A stretch of DNA of 16,813 bases from an uncultured Clostridium sp. (lineage in GTDB: Bacteria; Cyanobacteriota; Vampirovibrionia; Gastranaerophilales; Gastranaerophilaceae): assembly GCA_905212085.1 (NCBI GenBank), contig CAJMDF010000040.1, forward strand, positions 1 through 16,813, written 5' to 3'. Position numbers and translations under genes: made by a program. The notes under the pieces were generated by a model. It was given only the letters and a program-made list of their open reading frames with translations. It was not told the origin of the DNA and did not search any database. Shown here one piece after another: positions 1 through 7,846 of this stretch (positions are counted from its first letter, which is position 1; every line of letters starts with the position of its first letter).

Positions 1-14
1 AATTATTATTTAAA

Positions 15-533
15 CTATTCCACACCATAAGTTTTGAATAATTTATCAATAGTATCTTTTTTAAAAGATTCTTTTCTTGCTTGATCGGCATATCTAGTTT
101 CAAATTTCAAAAAATTATTTTCTAATAATTCAATAACTTCTGCAGATTGTTCATATTCATTCATAGAGTCAAGTTTTGAATACTCTGCTTTAGCTGCTTC
201 TTTACTAGGGAAATCAAACTCCAAAAAATAATTAATAGATTTATCTAAATCCAAATTTTTAGCATATAAAGTCAAAACTTTATCTCCAGATTGTTTTACT
301 GTAAAAGGAGCTTTATAACAATTCGTATAATCTTTTGCTTGAATATAAGTTCCATACTCATCAATTATAATATCAAAATGCTTATGATTAGCAGCTTTTT
401 TACCAACTTCACCTATACTATTTATCTCTGACATTCGAGCATCTTTAAGAAATCTTTTAGCTTGAGGTTTAATTTTTAGAGCCATTCCAAAATATTGATT
501 TCCTGAAGAATTTAAATTGTTAGATATTTTCAT
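15..533 (-). CDS. Hypothetical protein, 172 aa, N-terminal FGMA motif
   Basis: I do not recognise a family. The start is placed at the ATG of MKISNNLNSSG because a GGAAAGG ribosome site (plus-strand 541-547) lies 7 bases before it; an in-frame ATG 45 bases upstream has no such site. The protein has no signal peptide or membrane segment. It opens with an Asn/Ser-rich stretch and the tetrapeptide FGMA (about residues 15-18), then a mixed alpha/beta-looking region with many aromatic residues (about 50-110), and ends in a charged, lysine/glutamate-rich, probably helical segment (about 110-172). Short Asn-rich N-termini with an FGM/FGA motif are, from memory, common on otherwise unrelated proteins of gut Gastranaerophilales. 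It lies 97 bases downstream of the serine-protease gene on the same strand, with no convincing terminator between them, so cotranscription is possible. Confidence 0.6.
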   Translation of the reverse strand: MKISNNLNSSGNQYFGMALKIKPQAKRFLKDARMSEINSIGEVGKKAANHKHFDIIIDEYGTYIQAKDYTNCYKAPFTVKQSGDKVLTLYAKNLDLDKSINYFLEFDFPSKEAAKAEYSKLDSMNEYEQSAEVIELLENNFLKFETRYADQARKESFKKDTIDKLFKTYGVE

Positions 534-630
534 TTCATAACCTTTCCGTATTTTTAAGACCTTATTAAAAATAATCAAAAATAAAAATTCTTGCTAAATA
601 AAATTTTTTATCTTTACATTTTTTTACAAC

Positions 631-1335
631 CTATTCTTTAAATGCAAATCGTTTTTTATTAGTTAAATTTGTATTGTCCAAATTTGCAGTTTCAATAAAT
701 TTTTTAGCTTCATTAACGGGAATAGCAAATCCAATCCCAATATTTGAAATATTATTATCCGGATTATAAATAGATTGAGAAATTCCAATCACCTCACCTT
801 GAGAATTTAGCAAAGGTCCCCCAGAACACCCTGGGTTAATTGCAGCATCAGTCTGAATTCTACCTTTAGCGTAATCAATTCTTGAAACAATACCAGATGT
901 TAGAGTTCCTGAAAAGCCAAAGGGATTACCTATTGCTAAAACCTTTTGACCAACTTTAATATCTTCAGAATCTCCAAAAGCGATTGTCCTCAAAGATTTT
1001 TTAGGTTCAATTTTTAAAAGAGCTAAATCTTTATTTTTACCCATTTTAGCTAAAACAGAAGCTTTATAGACTTTACCGTCATATGTTGTAACTTCAATAT
1101 CTTTAGCACCATCTATCACATGAGAGCCGGTTAGAATCACTCCATCTGCCCTGATTACACATCCTGTTCCTGCGGAAAATCCATCATCTAAATTTGCATC
1201 AATTGATACAATTGCAGGATTTATTTTTTCATATACACTTATATTTATAAGTTCATCAGGCGCATAATTTTGAGCTCTTACAGGTAAAATTGTTAATAGA
1301 ATAAAAGTAAAATATAGAAATATTTTTTTTAGCAT
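631..1335 (-). CDS. HtrA/DegP-like trypsin-type serine protease, exported, no PDZ domain
   Basis: This is a secreted or periplasmic serine endopeptidase of the trypsin-2/HtrA fold, a type usually involved in clearing misfolded envelope proteins. Residues 1-21 form a signal peptide (MLKK, a hydrophobic core, then VRA before Q22). The catalytic triad is visible: His72 in GSHVID, Asp103 in NKDLALLKIEP and Ser171 in GCSGGPLLN; IQTDAAINPG and GIGFAIPV are also typical of HtrA. At 234 aa it ends directly after the protease domain, so the PDZ domain(s) of DegP/DegS are missing. The residue before the catalytic serine is Cys170, where HtrA proteins normally have Asn; the only other cysteine is Cys59 near the start of the domain. 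An AAGGGG site precedes the ATG by about 7 bases. The protein is probably soluble after cleavage; its substrate is unknown. Confidence 0.88.
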   Translation of the reverse strand: MLKKIFLYFTFILLTILPVRAQNYAPDELINISVYEKINPAIVSIDANLDDGFSAGTGCVIRADGVILTGSHVIDGAKDIEVTTYDGKVYKASVLAKMGKNKDLALLKIEPKKSLRTIAFGDSEDIKVGQKVLAIGNPFGFSGTLTSGIVSRIDYAKGRIQTDAAINPGCSGGPLLNSQGEVIGISQSIYNPDNNISNIGIGFAIPVNEAKKFIETANLDNTNLTNKKRFAFKE

Positions 1336-1463
1336 ATTAATCCCCTTTGTATTAATTATTATTCTTGTATACTAAAATAATTCATTAGACATTAGAAAAT
1401 TTGAGAGTTTAATTCTTCTTTTTATTAGAATCATAATCTCTAATACTAAAAAATTTATTGTTA

Positions 1464-1485
1464 ATTACATTTATTAACATGTAAT
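1464..1485. repeat. Overlapping inverted repeats upstream of the glycosyltransferase gene
   Basis: ATTACAT (1464-1470) and ATGTAAT (1479-1485) form a 7-bp inverted repeat. GTTAAT (1460-1465) and ATTAAC (1473-1478) form a second one that overlaps it. They lie about 50 bases before the 1533 start codon in the divergent intergenic region (1336-1532). An operator is possible, but in such AT-rich DNA chance is also possible. I see no convincing consensus promoter on either strand here. Confidence 0.25.
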
Positions 1486-1532
1486 GGATTTTTAACATTT
1501 TTTACATAAAATATTATTGTGAAAGGATTATT

Positions 1533-3107
1533 ATGGAATTAATTTTAGATATTTTATATTTGTATGTAGCAATATATTCATTGTACTTTTTAGCGCTAGC
1601 TATCAGAAATCTTAATGATAGACCTTTTAAAATAGAAAAAAGATATTCTCAATATGAAGAAAAAGATAATCTTGCTGTTGTAATCTACGCAAGAAACAAT
1701 AAAATCACATTGGAAAATCTTATAAAAGAATTAAAAATGCAAGATTACCCAATAAATAATTTTAGAGTATTTGTTATTCTAGATAACTGTTCTGACGGAT
1801 CGGACCAACTATTTATCAATGACAGTTTTATTAACTTAATAAACATTACAGGAGTTGGAACAGTTGGGAAAGATCAAGCTGTTTCAATGCTAATCGAAAG
1901 ACTATCTAAAGATCAGACAATTGATTCATATGTATTTATTGATGCTGACAGAAGTATTCCTTCAAACTTTTTAACTACTGTTAATTCCGCATTAATAAAT
2001 AATAGCGCCCTTAGCGGTGAAACATTAATCATCACAGATAATTTAGGACCTGTTGACAAAATTAAAGCAGCTTATCAAAAATATCATATGAATTTTATGA
2101 GAAAAGCCCGTTCTTTATTTGGACTTGCGGCCAGTGCAGATTCAGGTGTTTTCATTATTAAAAAAGATATTGTTGATGAAATTGGTTCAATTGATTTTAA
2201 AGATATCAATACAGAATTAAAATACAGTATGTTATTATCTAAAATTAAATGTCCTTGTACATATAATCCTAACATTCAAACTTATGTTGATACTGCAAAT
2301 TATGAATTCAGAAAACCTCGACTATCTGCAAGATTAGACTTATTCAAAAATTGTTTTACACAAATTTGGTCAAACAACTTTGTATTTGCAGAACATACTT
2401 TTTCACTGCTAAATCCTAATATCTGGATGATATTAATTATATATGCGGTAATAATGAAACACGCATACAGATATTACTTCTTTGTTGATTTTAAAATAGT
2501 TCTGTTCTCTTTCCTAATTCTAGTAGCCGGATTCGGAATAAGTTTAATAAATTCGAAATTAAGATTTAGAGAAATTGTTCTTTTATGTCTATACCCAATA
2601 TATTCACTATGCCATATAATCAAAAACCTACCTCCGATAAGAGTTATCAGAGCAAAAATCACACAAAGAGAAGACTTACCAGAAGGAACAGAAAAACTTG
2701 CAATAGATGCATTTGTAATGAATAATGCAGGTCGAGAATTACCTTGTAAGATTGAATTCATATCAGAATCTGGACTTGCAAAAATCAAATTCATGTATAA
2801 AAATAAAAAATTTGTAACCGGCAGACACCTAAGAATGATTGATGCCCTTCAAGAAATAAGACAAAAACTATATGATTACGGTTTTGTTCTAAAAATATGC
2901 AGCTGCTGCAAATACTTTACATCAAATGTAGACGGCTCTACAAATATGTTAAAAGGCTTCTGTAACAGTGACTATCCTAGCCCATCAATTAACGGGCAAA
3001 AACCAACTTTAATTTGGAATTCCTGCACTGATTTTGAACCTGCAAAAGTTACAAATTTGTTAGAAGAAATGGCTAACGAACAAGAGATTGAGGGACAATC
3101 TCGTTAA
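1533..3107 (+). CDS. Membrane glycosyltransferase family 2 with C-terminal Cys4 module
   Basis: A GT-A-fold glycosyltransferase that probably transfers a sugar from a nucleotide-sugar donor at the cytoplasmic face of the membrane; the acceptor is unknown. Residues 1-25 are a membrane anchor. The GT2 domain runs from about 45 to 250: LAVVIYARN, VILDNCSDGSD (84-91), GKDQA, and the metal-binding FIDADR with Asp137 and Asp139. The usual TED motif is degenerate (INTELKYSML) and no QxxRW is visible, so it is not a typical processive polymer synthase. Two or three membrane helices follow at about 295-365. Residues 380-505 are a soluble tail ending in a cysteine cluster: CSCC (456-459), Cys477, Trp495 and Cys498, a spacing that suits a bound metal. 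At 524 aa it is longer than simple GT2 enzymes. AAAGGA lies 5 bases before the ATG. Its last 35 bases overlap the convergent folC. Confidence 0.8.
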   Translation: MELILDILYLYVAIYSLYFLALAIRNLNDRPFKIEKRYSQYEEKDNLAVVIYARNNKITLENLIKELKMQDYPINNFRVFVILDNCSDGSDQLFINDSFINLINITGVGTVGKDQAVSMLIERLSKDQTIDSYVFIDADRSIPSNFLTTVNSALINNSALSGETLIITDNLGPVDKIKAAYQKYHMNFMRKARSLFGLAASADSGVFIIKKDIVDEIGSIDFKDINTELKYSMLLSKIKCPCTYNPNIQTYVDTANYEFRKPRLSARLDLFKNCFTQIWSNNFVFAEHTFSLLNPNIWMILIIYAVIMKHAYRYYFFVDFKIVLFSFLILVAGFGISLINSKLRFREIVLLCLYPIYSLCHIIKNLPPIRVIRAKITQREDLPEGTEKLAIDAFVMNNAGRELPCKIEFISESGLAKIKFMYKNKKFVTGRHLRMIDALQEIRQKLYDYGFVLKICSCCKYFTSNVDGSTNMLKGFCNSDYPSPSINGQKPTLIWNSCTDFEPAKVTNLLEEMANEQEIEGQSR

Positions 3108-4233
3108 GCATATAGAATGACCCGCATACTATTTTTAAATAATCTTGCGGTAATTCATCCAATGATTTAAAAATTTTAGAAGGAAATTCACAAGACTCCT
3201 GCAATTCTTTTACAGAACAGGAGTTTTGATGTTTAAAATGATAAAAATAAATCTCATCACCTTTCGAAAATAAAATTTCCATCATTTTTTTGTAATCTTT
3301 ATTTCTCAAACACCCAAATACAAAACAACGTTTTGAATTTGGGAAATACAAATCCAAACTTTCACGAAGAGCCATAGCACCGTTTGGATTATGAGAACCA
3401 TCAATTATCAAATCTTCTCTGCATATTTGAAATCTGCAAGGATGTTTAACTTTTCTTATTCCTTCTTGTATAGTTTCTTCCGTAATATTAGGGAATATCT
3501 GTCTTACAGCAGCTAATGCCAAAGATAAATTTTCCTGCTGACAAGTCCCTTTTAATGCTAAATTTGTAGGATCTTCAAAAGGAGGTACCATTACAAATAG
3601 AGAATTACATTCATCAGCCTTGTCTTTTATTTCTTCATACCCTTCACATGTAAATACTGGGCAATTAGGCTTTATGATACCAGCTTTTTCAAAAGCTATT
3701 TTAGATTTTGTATCTCCTAATCTTTCAGTATGATCCAAGTCAATATGAGTAATTATTGCACAAAGATTTGATTTAATAACATTTGTAGCATCAAATCTTC
3801 CCCCTAAGCCTGTTTCTAAAACAACTACTTCAACTTTATTGTCTGAGAAATATTTAAACATCACAGCTGTTAATATTTCAAATTCTGTTAAATGAATATC
3901 ATTTTTATCTGCAATTTGTACAATATCAAATACATATTTTGCAAAATCTTCTTTTGAAATATCCTCACCATTAATTTTAATTCTTTCAGTATAATCATAT
4001 ATATGAGGACTTGTATACAAACCTGTTTTAATTCCTGCACAATCTAAAATTGATTCAATTATCGCACAAACAGATCCTTTTCCGTTAGTTCCTGCAACAT
4101 GTATACATTTAAGATTATCTTGAGGATTTCCTAATAAATTCAATATCGCAGAAATTCTATCAAGTCCTAAATTAATATAGAATTTTCCTTGAGATGTTAA
4201 TAAATCTATTGCTTTTTTATAACTATTTTCCAT
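3073..4233 (-). CDS. folC: Folylpolyglutamate synthase / dihydrofolate synthase
   Basis: This Mur-ligase-fold enzyme adds glutamate to dihydropteroate and/or to folates, using ATP, in the cytoplasm. Visible motifs are the P-loop AGTNGKGS (47-54), YTSPH (73-77), LTEFEILTAVMF, ETGLGGRFDATN (140-151), ITHIDLDHTERLG (161-173), the FEKAGIIK segment that carries the modified lysine in this family, and IDGSHNPNG with FGCLRNKD in the C-terminal domain. At 386 aa it is a little shorter than the usual 420-440. I chose the ATG at 4233 (MENSYKK), preceded by AAGAG, over an in-frame TTG two codons upstream. It overlaps the end of murG by 11 bases and is the last gene of the mur operon, so its expression is probably tied to cell-wall synthesis. 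One gene alone cannot tell mono- from bifunctional activity. Confidence 0.94.
   Translation of the reverse strand: MENSYKKAIDLLTSQGKFYINLGLDRISAILNLLGNPQDNLKCIHVAGTNGKGSVCAIIESILDCAGIKTGLYTSPHIYDYTERIKINGEDISKEDFAKYVFDIVQIADKNDIHLTEFEILTAVMFKYFSDNKVEVVVLETGLGGRFDATNVIKSNLCAIITHIDLDHTERLGDTKSKIAFEKAGIIKPNCPVFTCEGYEEIKDKADECNSLFVMVPPFEDPTNLALKGTCQQENLSLALAAVRQIFPNITEETIQEGIRKVKHPCRFQICREDLIIDGSHNPNGAMALRESLDLYFPNSKRCFVFGCLRNKDYKKMMEILFSKGDEIYFYHFKHQNSCSVKELQESCEFPSKIFKSLDELPQDYLKIVCGSFYMLNEIVPQSLVR
3084..3102. repeat. Hairpin inside the convergent gene overlap
   Basis: GAGATTG (3084-3090) and CAATCTC (3096-3102) are perfect inverted repeats around a 5-base loop. They sit inside the 35-bp overlap of the 3' ends of the glycosyltransferase gene and folC. 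Further complementarity (GCTAACGA against TCGTTAAGC) extends the stem beyond a bulge. There is no T-tract after either side, so an intrinsic terminator is not proven; it may be a transcription barrier or an RNA 3'-end stabiliser. Confidence 0.4.
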
Positions 4234-5323
4234 TTGCAATATCTCTTAATTGTTCAACAATTTTTTCAGTACCGTCTAATTTGGCTAAAGAATAAGAATT
4301 CTTTTGTAATTGTTCTAATTTTTGTCTATCATTTACCAAAGATAAAACAGCATCTTTTAAAGTATTTTCATTAATTTCATTATCTTCAATATACAACCCT
4401 GCATTTTTTTCAACCATAAACTTTGCATTCTTTCGTTGATGATCAGCAGCAGCATAAGGATACGGGACAAAAATCGGAGCAATTGCAGATGCACATATTT
4501 CAGAAATACTCAAAGATCCGGAACGAGACACCGCAATATCAGATGCTTTTAAAACTGATACCATATCTTCAAAATAAGGTCTGATAATAATATTAGAGTC
4601 TGCTTCATATTCAGGATAAATTCGAATAAGTTGTTCTAAGACTCTATCATAATTTTTCTTACCTGTCTGAAAAATTATCTGCAAATCATAATCTTTTGAA
4701 AAAGATTTAAGAGCTTCGACAGCAGCATTATTTATAGATCTAGCCCCCTGCGAACCACCCATTATGCAAAGAGTCAATTTATTTTGAAGTTCTAAAGACT
4801 TTCTGGCATCTTCCTTTGTTAAATTTTTAAATGCGGAACGAATAGGATTTCCGTTTACTTTACAATTAGGATTATTTATTGATTTACAAGCACACTCAAA
4901 AGCTACAGATACACATCTTGCATCTTTTGATAACTTTCTTGTAACTAGCCCGGGTTGGGCATCACAATCATGCATCATATAAGGAACTTTTAAGATTTGA
5001 CAAGCCATCAAAGCAGGAGCTGATACATATCCGCCTGTTCCAAAAACAGCATCAGGCTTATATTTTTTAATATAATAACAACATTTCATAACTGCAATCC
5101 CAAGCTGAATAATCCATTTTAAAAGTTCAAAACAGATTTTTCTCGGCATCCCATGAATGTTTATACCTAAAAATTTATAACCTTTTTGTGCTACTATGTC
5201 AAATTCTAAATTTTTAGGATTACCTATGTAATATATTTCATCGTCTTTCAAAGTTTCAGCAACTGCAATTGCAGGATAAATATGCCCGCCTGTTCCGCCA
5301 CCTGTTATAAAAAATGTACTCAT
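4223..5323 (-). CDS. murG: UDP-GlcNAc:lipid I N-acetylglucosaminyltransferase MurG
   Basis: MurG (GT28) adds GlcNAc to undecaprenyl-PP-MurNAc-pentapeptide at the inner face of the membrane, turning lipid I into lipid II. Residues 8-14 are the glycine-rich GGGTGGH loop, FGTGGYVSAPAL follows at about 94-105, and IMGGSQGARSIN (187-198) is the UDP-GlcNAc loop of the second Rossmann domain. SRSGSLSISE and PYPYAAADHQRKNA are the donor-site signatures. The full 366 aa are present. In the usual hEqNxxPGxxNR segment this protein reads HDCDAQPGLVTR, a conservative departure. Its ATG shares one A with the ftsW stop (TAATG), so it is translationally coupled, and it overlaps folC by 11 bases. Confidence 0.96.
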   Translation of the reverse strand: MSTFFITGGGTGGHIYPAIAVAETLKDDEIYYIGNPKNLEFDIVAQKGYKFLGINIHGMPRKICFELLKWIIQLGIAVMKCCYYIKKYKPDAVFGTGGYVSAPALMACQILKVPYMMHDCDAQPGLVTRKLSKDARCVSVAFECACKSINNPNCKVNGNPIRSAFKNLTKEDARKSLELQNKLTLCIMGGSQGARSINNAAVEALKSFSKDYDLQIIFQTGKKNYDRVLEQLIRIYPEYEADSNIIIRPYFEDMVSVLKASDIAVSRSGSLSISEICASAIAPIFVPYPYAAADHQRKNAKFMVEKNAGLYIEDNEINENTLKDAVLSLVNDRQKLEQLQKNSYSLAKLDGTEKIVEQLRDIANGK

Positions 5324-6501
5324 TAAAATCTATTCCTTATCTTTTTAATTCTTTTTTTAGATATATTTAAAAGTATTCCTACCATAATCAAAGAAACGAT
5401 TAAAGAAGAACCGCCATAACTAATAAATGGCAACGGAACACCTGTTGTCGGTAAGAATGAACTTGCAACACTCATATTCATAAAAGCTTGGAAAGTAATA
5501 GAAAAAGTAATCCCGACTGCCAACAATTTTCCATACATATCAGGACATCTTGCAGCAATCACAAATCCTCTTTGCATAAAAGTAAAGAAAAGCCCGATTA
5601 CCAATATACATCCTACGAGTCCTAATTCTTCAGCTATAATTGCAAAAATAAAGTCTGTATGACATTCTGGCAAATAAGAAAGCTTTTGGATTGACCCACC
5701 ATATCCTACACCACTAAAACCTCCAGAAGCAAAAGCGATAAGAGATTGAATAATATTATATCCGGCTCCTAATGGATCCGATTCAGGATGTCTCCAAGTT
5801 TTTATACGTTGTAACTGGTATGGCTTAATAATAGTTGTAAGCCCGATTACCAATGTAACAAACATAGTCCCTACACAACTTAAAAAGAGCTTCATAGAAC
5901 CGCCAGCAGCCATATACATAACAACTGTTGTCATTCCAAGTAATATTACCATTGACAAATTAGGCTGAATAAATATTAAACCTGCCATAACTATTATTGG
6001 AATAAATGCCCATACCCACTTATTTTGATCAAATAAATTAGCATCCTTCCTAAAAGCACTAGCTAATAATAAAACAACTGCGGGTTTAGCAAACTCTGAA
6101 GGCTGTAATTGAAAACCTGCGATGTTAATCCAACGTTTAGCACCGTTTACAACAACACCCAATGGGGTAAAGTCTACCAAAACTAAAGCTAACAAAATTG
6201 AAGACATTACAATAACGTTCCAATCAGAAAGTTTTTTATAATCATAATTCATAAAAAACTTTAAACCGAAAAAACCTACTACAAAACAAATCAATTGTTT
6301 TATCAAAAATTGAGCAGGATTACCTCCCTCATCTAAACATTTAGGAGCTGTAGCTGAAAAAATAGCTAAAAAACCTATTATGACAAGGAAAGCTACGACA
6401 ATTAAAAGAGTCTTGTCAGGAGATGAAATTATAATACTTTGAATAGGCTGATCGCCTCTGTTATCATGAGGTTCTCTTCTAATTGATCTTTGATAAGACA
6501 T
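5323..6501 (-). CDS. ftsW: Peptidoglycan glycosyltransferase FtsW (SEDS family)
   Basis: FtsW polymerises lipid II into glycan strands at the division septum, together with a class B penicillin-binding protein. The 392-aa protein has a short charged cytoplasmic N-terminus (1-30) and about ten membrane helices. SEDS hallmarks are NGAKRWI (119-125), QPSEFAKP (133-140), PECHTDFIFAIIAEE with the presumed catalytic Asp283, and GVPLPFISYGGSS (354-366). FtsW is preferred over RodA because of its place between murD and murG. The start at 6501 (MSYQRSIRR) follows GGAAAGG at 12 bases; longer in-frame starts would need a 5' part without a ribosome site and deeper in murD. It overlaps murD by 23 bases and shares one base with murG. 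Confidence 0.94.
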   Translation of the reverse strand: MSYQRSIRREPHDNRGDQPIQSIIISSPDKTLLIVVAFLVIIGFLAIFSATAPKCLDEGGNPAQFLIKQLICFVVGFFGLKFFMNYDYKKLSDWNVIVMSSILLALVLVDFTPLGVVVNGAKRWINIAGFQLQPSEFAKPAVVLLLASAFRKDANLFDQNKWVWAFIPIIVMAGLIFIQPNLSMVILLGMTTVVMYMAAGGSMKLFLSCVGTMFVTLVIGLTTIIKPYQLQRIKTWRHPESDPLGAGYNIIQSLIAFASGGFSGVGYGGSIQKLSYLPECHTDFIFAIIAEELGLVGCILVIGLFFTFMQRGFVIAARCPDMYGKLLAVGITFSITFQAFMNMSVASSFLPTTGVPLPFISYGGSSLIVSLIMVGILLNISKKRIKKIRNRF

Positions 6502-7846
6502 ATTCTTTGAATACCTTTCCTCTTTCCTCATAGCCGCTAAACATATCGAAACTTGCACAAGCAGGTGATAACAATACAACATCTGGATTTAACTCAATTG
6601 ATTTATCTATTGCATCTTGCATTGTACTTTCTCTTATTATGCTATCAAATCCGTTAGTTCTCAAATTTTCTTCAAATCTGTCTGCTGCTTCACCTATCAA
6701 AATAACATTTTTGATATGTTTTTTTATAGCTTCACAAAATTCTTTTAAATCAGTATTTTTATCACGTCCACCTGCAATTAAAGCCACATCACAATTATTA
6801 AAAGAATTTATAGCAACTAAACTAGCTTCAGGATTTGTCGCTTTTGAATCGTTATAGAAAATTGTTTTTCCACTTTGTGCAAATTTTTCAAGTCTATGTT
6901 CTGGGACCTTAAATGACATTATTGATGATTTTATGTCATCATTTGAAATACCTTCCAATTTAGCAACAATCACTGCACACATTACATTTTGATAATTATG
7001 ATTTCCAATTAAAGGACAATCTTTTAAATCAATAATTTTTTCAACTTTACCATCTCTTTTGAAAAATATTGTATCATCTTTTATAAATGAACAATTATCT
7101 CCAATTTCTCCGTCAAATAAAAATACAGTTCCGTCACATTCTTTAGAAAATTCTAAAAGCCTTTCATCTTTAGCATTTAAAACTGAAAAAGCAGGAGCTT
7201 GAGGTGATTTAAAAATCTTAGCTTTTGCTTTAAAATAATTTTCCAAACCACCATGCCAGTCAATATGATCAGGTGTAAAATTAGTAAAAACTGAAATTTG
7301 AGGCTGAAAAGCATTACTGTATTCTAATTGAAAAGAACTGCATTCACAAACCATAAAATCAACATCTTTATCCAACAAATCGCAAGGAGGTACTCCATAA
7401 TTCCCGCAAGGTTCAGCTTTGTACTCACTTGATAAAATATGAGCAGTCAATGCTGTTGTTGTTGTTTTACCATTTGTACCTGTAATTGCAACAAAAGGAG
7501 TTCCTGTCTGCGTATATGCTAATTCAATTTCAGAAATAACTTTAATCTTATATTCTTTTAATTTATTCATTATCTCAGAACGAGGCGGAATTCCAGGACT
7601 TGTAACTGCAATATATGAATCTTTAATAAACTCATCACTATGTCCGCCCATTTCAATATTTATCCCAAGAGCTTTTAATTCTTTTAATTTTTCAGCATCT
7701 TCCGGTTTTTCATCTCTATATTCTGTAATATAAACATCTGCACCTTGGCTGTTTAAATACTTCGCAGCAGATATACCACTTTTTGAAAATCCTAATACCA
7801 AAACTTTTTTATCTAAAAATTTCAAATTTGGACATATTGATTTCAT
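6479..7846 (-). CDS. murD: UDP-N-acetylmuramoyl-L-alanine:D-glutamate ligase MurD
   Basis: MurD adds D-glutamate to UDP-MurNAc-L-Ala with ATP in the cytoplasm. The N-terminal UDP-binding domain carries KVLVLGFSKSGISAAKYL (about 14-31), with SPGIPP at 83-88. The central ATPase domain has GTNGKTT (123-129), ECSSFQLE (168-175) and NFTPDHIDWH (189-198). The C-terminal domain has PEHRLEKF, DSKATNPEAS and LIAGGRDKNTD. The full 455 aa are present. MurD rather than MurC or MurE is indicated by the SGISAAKYL N-terminus and by DSKATNP. AGAGG precedes the ATG by 9 bases; the ATG shares one A with the mraY stop, and the 3' end overlaps ftsW by 23 bases. Confidence 0.96.
   Translation of the reverse strand: MKSICPNLKFLDKKVLVLGFSKSGISAAKYLNSQGADVYITEYRDEKPEDAEKLKELKALGINIEMGGHSDEFIKDSYIAVTSPGIPPRSEIMNKLKEYKIKVISEIELAYTQTGTPFVAITGTNGKTTTTALTAHILSSEYKAEPCGNYGVPPCDLLDKDVDFMVCECSSFQLEYSNAFQPQISVFTNFTPDHIDWHGGLENYFKAKAKIFKSPQAPAFSVLNAKDERLLEFSKECDGTVFLFDGEIGDNCSFIKDDTIFFKRDGKVEKIIDLKDCPLIGNHNYQNVMCAVIVAKLEGISNDDIKSSIMSFKVPEHRLEKFAQSGKTIFYNDSKATNPEASLVAINSFNNCDVALIAGGRDKNTDLKEFCEAIKKHIKNVILIGEAADRFEENLRTNGFDSIIRESTMQDAIDKSIELNPDVVLLSPACASFDMFSGYEERGKVFKEYVLSKIN

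Noticed and set aside
534..630. Possible terminator between the protease gene and the 172-aa gene
   Set aside because: Only weak A/T pairing (AAAAATT with AATTTTT) is present, with no G/C stem.
4234..4239. TTG start for folC two codons upstream of the ATG
   Set aside because: The ATG at 4233 has AAGAG at a suitable distance and gives the normal short N-terminus; the TTG adds only two residues.
6502..6582. N-terminal extension of ftsW by 27 residues
   Set aside because: It would lie fully within murD, lacks a ribosome site, and adds a cysteine-rich stretch not seen in FtsW; the MSYQRS start has GGAAAGG upstream.
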